A stretch of 28,390 nt of DNA from Deltaproteobacteria bacterium (GCA_021786815.1 JAJYMR010000390.1:1-28390); one strand, 5' to 3'. Counted from the first letter of the stretch, positions 7,846-15,756 are shown. Notes: generated by a model from the letters alone, not told the origin. Numbers and translations are program-made.

Positions 7846-8514
7846 ATGGCTTCAGTGCCCGACTTGCCGACGCGGCTTTTGTTCGTGCAGTTCGCGGCCG
7901 TCGCAAAGGCCCTTGCCAACGAGCATCGCCTGATGCTGCTCCAGTTGCTCGCCCAGGGCGAGCGCAGCGTCGAGACGGTCGCGGAGATGTCGGGGCTGAG
8001 CGTCGCCAACGCCTCGCAGCATCTCCAGCACCTGCGACGCGCCGGAATCGTGACCGCTCGCCGGGAAGGCAAGCGCGTACTCTACCGCCTGGCGGACGAC
8101 GTCGTCGTGACACTGCTCAACTCGCTCAGGCAGGTGGCCGAGCGCAACGTCGCCGAGGTGCAGCGCCTGCTCGACGGCTATTTTCGCGAGCGCGATTCGC
8201 TTGAGCCGATCGGAAGCGAGGAACTCCTGGAACGCATGCGTCGCGGAACCGTAACGCTTATCGACGTGCGTCCGCAGGAGGAGTTCATGGCCGGTCACAT
8301 AGCCGGCGCAATCAACGTTCCGCTGGAGAATCTCAAGCGCAGAAAGGGCAAAATTGCGCCGCGCCACGAGATAGTCGCGTATTGCCGCGGGCCGTACTGC
8401 CTGATGGCGTACGAGGCGGTATCCGAGCTTCGCCGCCGGGGGTTCAAGGCGCGACGGCTGAAAGACGGCTATCCGGAATGGAAGAGCGCGGGGCTACCGG
8501 TCGAGATCTCGTGA
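7846..8514 (+). CDS. ArsR-family transcription regulator fused to a rhodanese domain
   Basis: Two-domain protein of 222 residues. Residues 15-100 form an ArsR/SmtB winged helix (AVAKALANEHRLMLLQLL, recognition segment SGLSVANASQHLQHLRRAGIV, wing REGKRVLYRLAD). Residues 123-220 form a rhodanese domain with VTLIDVRPQEEF, GHIAGAINVPL and the active loop CRGPYC (catalytic Cys180, second Cys185). Rhodaneses carry sulfane sulfur as a cysteine persulfide, so the fusion suggests a sulfur- or redox-responsive repressor. The ArsR domain has no cysteine and no obvious metal-binding set, so sensing through ArsR cysteines, as in BigR/SqrR or SmtB, is not possible here. The gene is preceded by an inverted repeat. 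It is followed by a tRNA on the other strand and then the molybdoenzyme operon. Confidence 0.93.
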   Translation: MASVPDLPTRLLFVQFAAVAKALANEHRLMLLQLLAQGERSVETVAEMSGLSVANASQHLQHLRRAGIVTARREGKRVLYRLADDVVVTLLNSLRQVAERNVAEVQRLLDGYFRERDSLEPIGSEELLERMRRGTVTLIDVRPQEEFMAGHIAGAINVPLENLKRRKGKIAPRHEIVAYCRGPYCLMAYEAVSELRRRGFKARRLKDGYPEWKSAGLPVEIS

Positions 8515-8617
8515 AGATGGCGGAGCAACCGGGTTTTTTCGAGGACTCGTCGCGCAGGTCCGTCATCAACCCTGGGGGTTTGCGTTCCTGGCAAGGCGGC
8601 GTTGGCGGGCTTCGCGA

Positions 8618-8695
8618 TGGTGGACGCACCTGGACTCGAACCAGGGACCTCTTGCATGTGAGGCAAGCGCTCTAACCGGGCTGAGCTATGCGTCC
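8618..8695 (-). tRNA. tRNA-Val (anticodon CAC), with encoded CCA
   Basis: Read on the minus strand, a complete cloverleaf: acceptor arm GGACGCA pairing with TGCGTCC, D arm GCTC/GAGC, anticodon stem CTTGC/GCAAG with loop CTCACAT (anticodon CAC), and T arm CCTGG TTCGAGT CCAGG. A discriminator A is followed by genomic CCA (8618-8620). Valine is assigned from CAC. It lies alone between the ArsR-rhodanese gene and the molybdoenzyme operon. Confidence 0.96.
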
Positions 8696-8865
8696 ACCGG
8701 GAAACCGAATTATCGCGCCGCGCGAGCTCGGCCGCAAGATGCCCGGGCACCGCGCGCGTATCGCGAAAAGTTGCCCGTTGTCGGCGGCAACGATACTTCT
8801 ATCCGTACCACTGTCACTCCGGCGCGCCGTCCCGGGCGCTCCGTCCAACCAATCCGCTTAATCAA

Positions 8866-10338
8866 ATGCGTTACGGCTTCGTAATCGATCAGAACCGCTG
8901 TATCGGGTGTCATGCGTGCACGGTTGCGTGCAAGGAAGAGCATGACGTGCCGGTCGGCGTCTTTCGCACCTGGGTGAAGTACATCGAAAAGGGCGAGTTC
9001 CCGAACACGAGCCGGCACTTCGGCGTGATGCGATGCAATCACTGCGAAGCGGCGCCCTGCGTCGAGATCTGCCCCACCCGCGCGCTGTACAAGCGCCCCG
9101 ACGGTATCGTGGATTTCGACAACAGCCGGTGTATCGGGTGCAAGTCCTGCATGCAGGCCTGCCCGTACGACGCGCTCTATATCGATCCGCGCTCGAACAC
9201 TGCGGCCAAGTGCAACTTCTGCGCGCATCGCGTTGACAACGGCCTGGAGCCGGCGTGCGTTATCGTATGCCCGACGCGGGCGATAATCGCCGGCGACCTC
9301 GACGAGCCCGCAAGCGTGGCGAGCCGAATCGTCGCGACGCAGAAGGTGAGCGCGCGCAAGCCGCACAAGGGCACGCATCCCAAGCTCTTTTACGTCGGAA
9401 TCGACGGCGACCTCATTGAGCCGGGCGCGATCGCCCGCCCCGAGAGCTATTTCTGGAGCGAGAAACGCGCCGTGCCCGGGCTGTTGGCGCCAACCGTGGC
9501 AACAGCGGACTCGGTTGCACCGCCGCGCGCGCGTGAGACTTACGACGTCGCGCATCCCGCGCCGTGGGGATGGGAAGTCGCCGCGTATCTCTGGACCAAG
9601 TCGATCGCGGCGGGCGTTCTGATGGTCGCCGCGTTTCTGGGCGCACTCGGCTACGGCGCGGACAAGCCGCTGTTCGCGATTGCTAGTCCGGCGGTTGCCA
9701 TTGCGTTCCTCGTAATCACCGCATTTCTTCTCGTGATCGATTTGAAGCGCCCTGACCGGTTTCATTACCTGCTGCTCAAAGGAAATCCGAGTTCGTGGCT
9801 GGTCCGCGGCGGCTACATCCTGATGTCGTGCGGCGGACTTGCGGCGCTATGGCTCGGCGCGGGGATGTTCCTCGGCGGTCCTCCGCTCGCGCTCACGGCG
9901 GCGACCGGGCTCGTCGCGATCGCATGCGCCTGTTACACGGCGTTTCTGTTCGCGCAGGCCAAGGGACGCGATCTGTGGCAGAGTCCGCTTTTCTTCTGGC
10001 ATCTGCTGGTTCAGGCGATCCGCAAGCTTGAGACCACGGCCGGAGCGCTGCTCGCCGCGTCGCTTGCGGTCGGACTCGGAATGATCCTCGCGGAGATCGC
10101 GCTGCCGCACGTTAGCGAGGACGTGAAGCGCGCGACTCGCGTGTTTACGCACGGCGCTCTTTCCGTCCGTTTCTGGTTTGGCGCAATTGTGCTCGGCGCG
10201 CTCGTGCCGATCGTGATTGTGCTGATCAGCGACGGGGGCGTCGCGCTCAACGTGCTTGCGGCGCTCCTCGCACTCGCGGGACTTTGGGTTTTCGAGGACT
10301 TGTGGGTCAAAGCGGGCCAGGCGGTTCCGCTCAGCTAG
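8866..10338 (+). CDS. Ferredoxin-type four-cluster iron-sulfur protein fused to NrfD-like membrane anchor
   Basis: Electron-transfer and membrane subunit of a complex iron-sulfur molybdoenzyme (CISM), 490 residues. Residues 1-140 bind four [4Fe-4S] clusters through sixteen cysteines: C12/15/18/22 (CIGCHACTVAC), C57/60/65/69, C89/92/95/99 (CIGCKSCMQACP) and C116/119/131/135. A linker (140-230) leads to an NrfD/PsrC-like part with about seven to eight hydrophobic segments from residue 238 to the C terminus. In Psr/Nrf/Ttr systems these are two polypeptides (B and C); here they are one. No Tat or Sec signal precedes the ferredoxin part. NrfD proteins exchange electrons with the quinone pool, so that role is expected. 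The stop is eight bases before the ATG of the catalytic subunit, clearly one operon. No ribosome site is seen at the start. Confidence 0.92.
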   Translation: MRYGFVIDQNRCIGCHACTVACKEEHDVPVGVFRTWVKYIEKGEFPNTSRHFGVMRCNHCEAAPCVEICPTRALYKRPDGIVDFDNSRCIGCKSCMQACPYDALYIDPRSNTAAKCNFCAHRVDNGLEPACVIVCPTRAIIAGDLDEPASVASRIVATQKVSARKPHKGTHPKLFYVGIDGDLIEPGAIARPESYFWSEKRAVPGLLAPTVATADSVAPPRARETYDVAHPAPWGWEVAAYLWTKSIAAGVLMVAAFLGALGYGADKPLFAIASPAVAIAFLVITAFLLVIDLKRPDRFHYLLLKGNPSSWLVRGGYILMSCGGLAALWLGAGMFLGGPPLALTAATGLVAIACACYTAFLFAQAKGRDLWQSPLFFWHLLVQAIRKLETTAGALLAASLAVGLGMILAEIALPHVSEDVKRATRVFTHGALSVRFWFGAIVLGALVPIVIVLISDGGVALNVLAALLALAGLWVFEDLWVKAGQAVPLS

Positions 10339-10346
10339 AAGTTGCA

Positions 10347-13178
10347 ATGAACGAGAAAGATCAACCGCTCAATCCTGCCGCGCAAGAACTCGACCCGCCG
10401 ACGGGCGGACTTGCAAGCTTTCCGCCGGCCGAAAAATGGGACGACTGGACCGAGTACGACCCGTCCCAATGGCCGCGAAAGGTCGAGCGCCATTACAGCC
10501 TCGTGCCGACCGTGTGCTTCAACTGCGAATCCGGATGCGGACTGCTCGCCTACGTCGAAAAGGGCACCAACCGAATTCGCAAGTTCGAGGGCAACCCGGC
10601 CCATCCGGGAAGCCGCGGACGCAACTGCGCGAAGGGCCCGGCGACACTCAACCAGGTCAACGACCCGGAACGGATCCGCTATCCGCTGAAACGCGCCGGC
10701 GCGCGTGGCGAGGGCAAATGGGAGCGCGTTTCATGGGACGAGGCGCTCGACGATATCGCCGGACGCATCCGCGCAGCCCTCAAGGAGGGACGACGCAACG
10801 AGATCGTCTATCACGTCGGGCGTCCCGGCCATGAACTGCTCTACAACCAGCGCATCCTGCACGCCTGGGGTATCGACGGTCACAATAGTCATACCAACGT
10901 ATGCTCGTCGGGAGCGCGCGCCGGTTACGCCTTCTGGCACGGAATCGACCGGCCGTCGCCCGACCATGCGAACGCGCGCTTCATCCTGCTGCTGAGCGCG
11001 CATCTGGAGACCGGCCATTACTTCAACCCGCACGCGCAGCGGATTATCGAGGCCAAGGCGCGCGGCGCGAAGCTCTGCGTGATTGACACGCGGCTATCGA
11101 ACACCGCTTCCAAGGCCGACTATTGGCTTTCGACCTGGCCGGGCACGGAAGCCGCCGTGCTGCTCGCGATGTGCAACGTGATCGTGCGCGAGAACCTGTT
11201 CGACCGCGAGTTCGTGCGCCGATGGGTCAACTGGGAGGAGTATCTCCGCGAGGAGCATCCGGGCCGTCCCTGCACGTTCGACACGTTCGTCGAGGTCCTG
11301 AAGGAGCTTTACGCCGAATACACGCCCGAGTTTGCCGAGCGCGAGTCGGGAGCCTCGGCCGAGACGATCGTCGAGGTTGCGCGTGAAGCGGCGCGGGCCG
11401 GCTCCGCGCTTTCGACGCATATCTGGCGCAACGCCGCCGCGGGAAATCTCGGCGGATGGCAGGTGGCGCGCGCTCTCGAGTTCCTTGTGGTGCTGACCGG
11501 CGCGATTGGCACCCCGGGCGGAACGCTGCCGCACACGGCGAGCAAGTTCGTTCCGGCGCCGCCGATGATGCCGCCGCCGTCGCGGGTGTGGAACGAACTG
11601 ACGTGGCCGAGAGAGTATCCGATCGCGTTCTTCGAGATGAGCTTCCTTCTGCCGCATTTCCTCAGGGAGGGACGCGGCAAGCTCGCGATGTACTTCACGC
11701 GGGTCTACAACCCGGTCTGGACCAATCCGGACGGGATGACGTGGCTCGAGGCGCTTCTCGACGAGAGCAAGGTCGAGCGCCACGCCTGCCTGACCCCGAC
11801 CTGGAGCGAGACCGCATGGTTCGCCGACTATGTGCTGCCGATGGGCATCGCGTCGGAACGCCATGATCTGCTCAGCCAGGAAACGCACGCGGCGCGATGG
11901 ATCGCATTTCGCCAGCCGGTGCTTCGGGTCGCGCTCGAAAAACAGGGCAAGAAATTCAACTTCACCTACGAGGCCCATCGCGAGGCCGGGCTCGGCGAAA
12001 TCTGGGAAGAGGACGAATTCTGGATCGAGCTTTCCTGGCGGATCGATCCCGACGGCTCGCTCGGAATCCGCAAGTATTTCGAGTCGCCCTACCGCGCCGG
12101 CGAAAAGCTCACGGTCGGCGATTATTACCGATGGATCTTCGAGAACAGCGTGCCGGGTCTCCCCGAGGCCGCTGCAAAAGAAGGCCTTTCGCCGCTCGAT
12201 TACATGCGCAAGTACGGCGCGTTCCTGGTCGAGGACAAGGTCTATCGCTTGCACGAAAAAAAGCCCGCAGCGTCCGACCTGGCAGGCGCGAAGGTGGACC
12301 GCGCAACCGGTGTCGTTACCAAAAACGACAAGCCGGTCGGGGTCGAGATAGACGGTAAGACGCACGTGGGCTTTCCCACGCCGTCGCGAAAGCTCGAGTT
12401 CTATTCGAAGACGCTCAAGGAATGGAAATGGCCCGAGCACGCGATTCCGGGCTATATCCGAAGCCACGTTCATTGGTCGCAGATCGACCGCGACAAGGGC
12501 GAGATGCTCCTGCTGCCGACGTTTCGGCTGCCGACGCTGATACACACGCGCTCAGGCAACGCCAAGTGGCTCAACGAAATCTCGCACTCCAATCCGCTCT
12601 GGCTCCATCCGAGCGACGCCGAGCGCTTTCACGTCAGGACCGGCGACCTGCTCAAGGTCGTAACCGAGATTGGCTACTTCATCGACAAGGTCTGGGTGAC
12701 CGAGGGGATCCGGCCGGGTGTGATCGCATGCTCGCATCATCTGGGGCGATGGCGGCTTGCGGAGGATTCGGGCACGGCGCGATGGTCGAGCGCGCTGGTT
12801 GACCTTCGACGGACCGGGCCGGGCAAATGGATGATGCGCCAGGTGCATGGCGTAAGGCCGTTTCAAAGCGACGATCCCGATTCCGGGCGTATCTGGTGGC
12901 AGGACGCCGGTGTGCATCAGAACCCAACCTTTGCGGTTCAGCCCGATCCGATAAGCGGCCAGCACTGCTGGCATCAGAAGGTGCGCGTGGAGCGTCCCGG
13001 CGCGGAAGATCGCTACGGCGACGTGTTCGTTGACACGGACAAGGCGCATGAGGTTTATCGGCGATGGCTTGCGATGGCGCGTCCGGCGCCGGGTCCCGGA
13101 AATTTGCGCCGCCCGCTCTGGCTTGCTCGCGCCTACCGTCCCGCGCCAGAGACTTTCTATTTGACGCCGGACAAGTAA
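10347..13178 (+). CDS. Molybdopterin oxidoreductase catalytic subunit (DMSO reductase superfamily)
   Basis: Mo- or W-bis-MGD enzyme subunit. I chose the ATG at 10347 (943 residues); the frame stays open upstream to 10284 but would overlap the preceding gene. Residues 50-100 form the [4Fe-4S] domain: Cys57, Cys60, Cys64 and Cys94, with CFNCESGCG and GRNCAKG. Cys186 in HTNVCSSGAR is the likely metal ligand, placing it with thiol-ligated members (formate dehydrogenase, Nap, Psr/Phs groups) rather than the serine or aspartate types. The C-terminal part (about 720-830) is the molybdopterin-dinucleotide-binding domain, with LLPTFRLPTLIHTRSGNAKWLNEI and RTGDLLKVVTE. There is no twin-arginine signal at the N terminus, so it should stay in the cytoplasm with the fused FeS/NrfD partner. 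Substrate not determinable. Confidence 0.92.
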   Translation: MNEKDQPLNPAAQELDPPTGGLASFPPAEKWDDWTEYDPSQWPRKVERHYSLVPTVCFNCESGCGLLAYVEKGTNRIRKFEGNPAHPGSRGRNCAKGPATLNQVNDPERIRYPLKRAGARGEGKWERVSWDEALDDIAGRIRAALKEGRRNEIVYHVGRPGHELLYNQRILHAWGIDGHNSHTNVCSSGARAGYAFWHGIDRPSPDHANARFILLLSAHLETGHYFNPHAQRIIEAKARGAKLCVIDTRLSNTASKADYWLSTWPGTEAAVLLAMCNVIVRENLFDREFVRRWVNWEEYLREEHPGRPCTFDTFVEVLKELYAEYTPEFAERESGASAETIVEVAREAARAGSALSTHIWRNAAAGNLGGWQVARALEFLVVLTGAIGTPGGTLPHTASKFVPAPPMMPPPSRVWNELTWPREYPIAFFEMSFLLPHFLREGRGKLAMYFTRVYNPVWTNPDGMTWLEALLDESKVERHACLTPTWSETAWFADYVLPMGIASERHDLLSQETHAARWIAFRQPVLRVALEKQGKKFNFTYEAHREAGLGEIWEEDEFWIELSWRIDPDGSLGIRKYFESPYRAGEKLTVGDYYRWIFENSVPGLPEAAAKEGLSPLDYMRKYGAFLVEDKVYRLHEKKPAASDLAGAKVDRATGVVTKNDKPVGVEIDGKTHVGFPTPSRKLEFYSKTLKEWKWPEHAIPGYIRSHVHWSQIDRDKGEMLLLPTFRLPTLIHTRSGNAKWLNEISHSNPLWLHPSDAERFHVRTGDLLKVVTEIGYFIDKVWVTEGIRPGVIACSHHLGRWRLAEDSGTARWSSALVDLRRTGPGKWMMRQVHGVRPFQSDDPDSGRIWWQDAGVHQNPTFAVQPDPISGQHCWHQKVRVERPGAEDRYGDVFVDTDKAHEVYRRWLAMARPAPGPGNLRRPLWLARAYRPAPETFYLTPDK

Positions 13179-13236
13179 CTGGGCAATCGTTCCCTCGCGC
13201 GGCAATTGCCGCCAATTCCATGATCGGGAGGAAGCG

Positions 13237-13842
13237 ATGGGACGATTGCGTCAAGTGAGCAAGGCCGAGGCCTCGCCCGAGATCCGCGAACTGTACAAGC
13301 AATTCTTCGGCGAGCGCGATCCGGTTGCCGAGCCCGGCACCGCAACCGGCACGCCCGGCGACTACTGGACCACGTTCGCGCTGGTGCCCGACCTGCTTTT
13401 CCAGGCGCGCAACAGCCTGATGGCGCTGATGGGTCCCGGCCGCGTGCTCAAGCCCAAACTGCGCGAGCTTGCGATCCTGCGTACCGGGATCGTCGGCGAC
13501 TCCAGGTTCGAATACTCGCAGCATCTCAAGGTTGCCCGGATGGTCGGCGTCCCGGAAGAGAAGCTCCAGGCAATAAAGGGATGGGCGACGAGCGACAAGT
13601 TCTCGGCGGAGGAGCGCGCCGTGATGGCGGCAACCGATGAACTCGTTGGGCGCAATCTCGTCGAGGATGAAACCTTCGCCGAGCTCAAGAAGCATCTCAA
13701 GGACGAGGCGATAATGGAGCTGTTCTACGTGATCGGGCTATGGCGGATGCACGGGATGATCGTCCGCGCGCTGCATCTGGAATACGACAAGGACACGACC
13801 GCGCGGTTGAAAGAGATTCCCGCGCCGGTGGCGCAGAAGTAG
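13237..13842 (+). CDS. Carboxymuconolactone decarboxylase (CMD/AhpD-like) family protein
   Basis: All-helical CMD-fold protein of 201 residues. The diagnostic segment is LKPKLRELAILRTGIVGDSRFEYSQHLKVARMVGV, containing Glu92 and His96 of the family (FEYSQH). The AhpD CxxC pair is absent, so it is not an AhpD-type disulfide reductase. It is closer to gamma-carboxymuconolactone decarboxylase-like members of broad, often unproven function. A good ribosome site (GGGAGGAAGCG) precedes the ATG. It follows the molybdoenzyme gene by 58 bases on the same strand and precedes the LLM oxidoreductase. CMD and LLM genes are frequent companions in catabolic loci of GC-rich bacteria (general knowledge), but joint transcription is inferred. 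Confidence 0.88.
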   Translation: MGRLRQVSKAEASPEIRELYKQFFGERDPVAEPGTATGTPGDYWTTFALVPDLLFQARNSLMALMGPGRVLKPKLRELAILRTGIVGDSRFEYSQHLKVARMVGVPEEKLQAIKGWATSDKFSAEERAVMAATDELVGRNLVEDETFAELKKHLKDEAIMELFYVIGLWRMHGMIVRALHLEYDKDTTARLKEIPAPVAQK

Positions 13843-13921
13843 AAACTCGGGCGGCATTGGTCTAGCGTCATCGGAACGCGCCGCAGCCCTGGATTGGCCG
13901 GCGGACCTAAGCGGAGGAAAC

Positions 13922-14908
13922 GTGGAATTCGGAATTCAGTTGGTGAACATGGAGCCGGCGCGCGTGCGCGCGCTCGCTCAGGCGGCGGAAGGCCTCGGTT
14001 ACGACCTCGTCGTTTTTCCCGATCATATCGTGATGGAAGGGCCCGAGCGCCAGTACGATCCGCATACTCTCGCCTACGATTCGATGATCCTCGCGGCGAC
14101 GGCCGCGGACGCGACCAAAAAGATCCGCGTCGGGCACCTGGTGCTGTGCAATCTGTTCCGCCATCCCGCGATCACTGCGCAATCGCTGGTGACGCTCGAC
14201 CATCTGAGCGGCGGACGGCTGCTCGCGGGATTGGGCACCGGATGGACCGAAACCGAGTTCCAGATGACGGGCATCCCGTTTCCGCCGATCGCCGAGCGGC
14301 TCAGGATGCTCGACGAGGCGATGACCTGCATCCGCTCACTCTGGACCAACGAGCGCACGACGTTCACGGGAGAATTCTACAAGTTCAAGGACGCGATCCT
14401 GTGGCCGAAGCCGATCCAGAAGCCTCATCCACCGATAATCGTGGGTGGAGGCGGCAAGGGCCTGCTGAGAATCGCGGCGAAGCACGCCGACTACATCAAC
14501 ATCATTCCCGACGCCGGCAAACCCGGCAAAATATCGGTCGACAACCTGCGCAAGATGACCGACGAGTCGTTCCGCTCGCGAATCGCGTTCGTCCGCGAGG
14601 AAGCCAAACGCCACGGGCGCAATCCCGATTCGATCTGCGCGAGCAATTTCATTTTCACTCTCGTCCTCACCGATTCGCCTGCGGCCACCCGCGCGACCGC
14701 AGCGGGGATGGCGCCGATGTTCAATCTGAGCGCGGAAGGAATCCTGCAGTCGCCGATGGTGTTGATTGGAACGCCTGAGGAATGTGTCGTTGAACTGAAA
14801 CGCCGCGTCAGCAACTGGGGCGTCGGCCAATTCATCTTCAGCACGATGATGGGCGGCGACGAGACGCAGATTCGCCGTCTCAAGGAAGAAGTCATCGCGC
14901 ACGTTTGA
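13922..14908 (+). CDS. LLM-class oxidoreductase (luciferase-like, probably F420-dependent)
   Basis: TIM-barrel enzyme of 328 residues from the luciferase-like monooxygenase family. It starts with GTG after a strong AGCGGAGGAAAC site. Recognised segments are FGIQLVNMEPARVRALAQAAEGLGYDLVVFPDH, IRVGHLVLCNLFRHP, LDHLSGGRLLAGLGTGWTE, HPPIIVGGGGKGLLRIAA and a C-terminal LIGTPEECVVELKRR. The overall pattern is that of the probable F420-dependent (Rv2161c/Mer-like) subgroup. Whether it uses F420 or FMN cannot be decided without a tree. It oxidises or reduces an unknown carbonyl or alcohol substrate in the cytoplasm. A terminator-like hairpin follows at 14926. Confidence 0.9.
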   Translation: MEFGIQLVNMEPARVRALAQAAEGLGYDLVVFPDHIVMEGPERQYDPHTLAYDSMILAATAADATKKIRVGHLVLCNLFRHPAITAQSLVTLDHLSGGRLLAGLGTGWTETEFQMTGIPFPPIAERLRMLDEAMTCIRSLWTNERTTFTGEFYKFKDAILWPKPIQKPHPPIIVGGGGKGLLRIAAKHADYINIIPDAGKPGKISVDNLRKMTDESFRSRIAFVREEAKRHGRNPDSICASNFIFTLVLTDSPAATRATAAGMAPMFNLSAEGILQSPMVLIGTPEECVVELKRRVSNWGVGQFIFSTMMGGDETQIRRLKEEVIAHV

Positions 14909-15337
14909 GCGCGGAGATTCGGAGAGCGGCGCGGCGGCGATAAAGGCCGCGCCGCTAAATTCTCAAGCCGCATTTGGCGCAAAACATTTAGCCAATTGCG
15001 AAATTGCGCGCGAAGAAGGCACGCGCACCGGATTGGCTTGCCGCCGTACTTCGATTTTTACAGCGTTTTCTTTCGTAAATGATCCTCGCGCCGCCTCAGT
15101 CAGACCGCGGCCCGAAGGTCCGCCGCGGTGCTCGCGCGTCGCGCAGTCCCGCGGACGGCGTGTTCGGTTAGCAGTCCGCTAATCCAGGTTGGCGTCCGCC
15201 TCGGTTCCGATTGCTGGCGAGTCATAGCCGCCACTAAAAAAGCCGGTTAAGTCCCTCCCCTCAAATTTGGCATCCGACTTGTTCTTATGCCCCCGCATCC
15301 CGGCGGCAAGAGCGCTGGGGAGTGAGTAGGTGAGGTT
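14909..15337. other. Intergenic region of 429 bases before the secreted-repeat protein gene
   Basis: No credible reading frame is seen on either strand. It contains the LLM terminator hairpin, an A+T-rich patch around 15050-15082 (low GC compared with surroundings), a perfect seven-base inverted repeat ACCGCGG (15104-15110) / CCGCGGT (15123-15129), and a small palindrome TTAGC-agtcc-GCTAA (15168-15182). A ribosome site GGTGAGG (about 15329-15335) belongs to the next gene. It is long enough to hold regulation for the secreted-repeat gene or a small RNA, but nothing I see proves either. Confidence 0.5.
14926..14955 (+). terminator. Hairpin after the LLM oxidoreductase gene
   Basis: Perfect ten-base stem GCGGCGCGGC / GCCGCGCCGC with a ten-base loop, beginning 17 bases after the LLM stop. 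It is followed by TAAATTCTC rather than a clear T run, so it is a likely but not classical intrinsic terminator. Confidence 0.5.
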
Positions 15338-15655
15338 ATGCGAAAGACAGTGATCGTTGGTATGGCTCTCGCAGTCGCAGTCGGCTTCTCGACGATCGGG
15401 GGAGTCTCGGCGCGCGCAGGGAAAATCCCTGGCGTGCAGGCCCGCAACGGCGTCTATGGCCAGCAAGCGAGCGGGCAGGATACGCAATTCAACTCCTACT
15501 GGTTCGTCCACGGCGTGCCACCGTACAAGGATGGGGTCGAACCGTGGAAGCGAACCCAAGCCAAGGACGACGGTGACAAGAGCTTCAGCTCGTACTGGTT
15601 CGTCCATGGAGTGCCGCCGTACAAGGGTGGCGTTGCTCCGTGGGAGCGGATGTAG
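15338..15655 (+). CDS. Small secreted protein with a duplicated 22-residue aromatic repeat
   Basis: I do not recognise a family. The 105-residue protein has a Sec-type signal peptide (MRKTVIVGMALAVAVGF... with ARA near residue 27 as a possible cleavage site). The short mature chain holds two copies of a 22-residue unit, at residues 51-72 and 83-104. Eighteen of 22 positions agree; the shared core is SYWFVHGVPPYK, then xGVxPWxR. The copies are joined by a charged linker (TQAKDDGDKS) and the protein ends one residue after copy two. There is no cysteine. Clear ribosome site GGTGAGG. The conserved repeat with third-position changes indicates selected protein coding. Function unknown; tryptophan/tyrosine-rich repeats suggest ligand or surface binding, but that is inference. 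Confidence 0.85.
   Translation: MRKTVIVGMALAVAVGFSTIGGVSARAGKIPGVQARNGVYGQQASGQDTQFNSYWFVHGVPPYKDGVEPWKRTQAKDDGDKSFSSYWFVHGVPPYKGGVAPWERM
15488..15649 (+). repeat. Tandem duplication of a 66-base coding unit, period 96 bases
   Basis: Copies at 15488-15553 and 15584-15649, inside the secreted-protein gene. The central block reads tggttcgtcca in both, followed by mostly synonymous changes (cggcgtgccaccg versus tggagtgccgccg). The protein is conserved more than the DNA, meaning the copies diverged under protein-level constraint. Confidence 0.9.
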
Positions 15656-15725
15656 GCTGTCCGTAGCGGCGTCCCTCGAGTGCGCCGCAACCTTTCATCG
15701 CAGGGACGCGCACGCACAAAAGAAA

Positions 15726-15756
15726 ACGGCCGGGGCGGGATTACCGCTCCGGCCGT
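15726..15756 (-). terminator. Strong intrinsic terminator between convergent genes
   Basis: Thirteen-base stem ACGGCCGGGGCGG / CCGCTCCGGCCGT with one G-T wobble and loop GATTA. Read on the minus strand it is followed by TTTTCTTTTG, the usual T tail, so it best serves the acyl-CoA dehydrogenase. On the plus strand TTTCG follows, so it may also stop the secreted-repeat gene. Confidence 0.85.

Noticed and set aside
8770..8792. GTTGCC/GGCAAC hairpin before the FeS/NrfD gene
   Set aside because: Loop is ten bases and an alternative pairing is equally good; no T run or known riboswitch features.
10284..10346. Upstream extension of the molybdoenzyme frame
   Set aside because: It overlaps the coding end of the FeS/NrfD gene and adds 21 low-complexity residues; the ATG at 10347 is the better start.
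11094..12545. Minus-strand open frame of 483 residues
   Set aside because: Antisense of the molybdoenzyme gene, which has perfect cluster and cofactor motifs on the plus strand.
15179..15607. Minus-strand frame of 142 residues
   Set aside because: It covers the secreted-repeat gene antisense and the upstream intergenic region, without domain or ribosome site.
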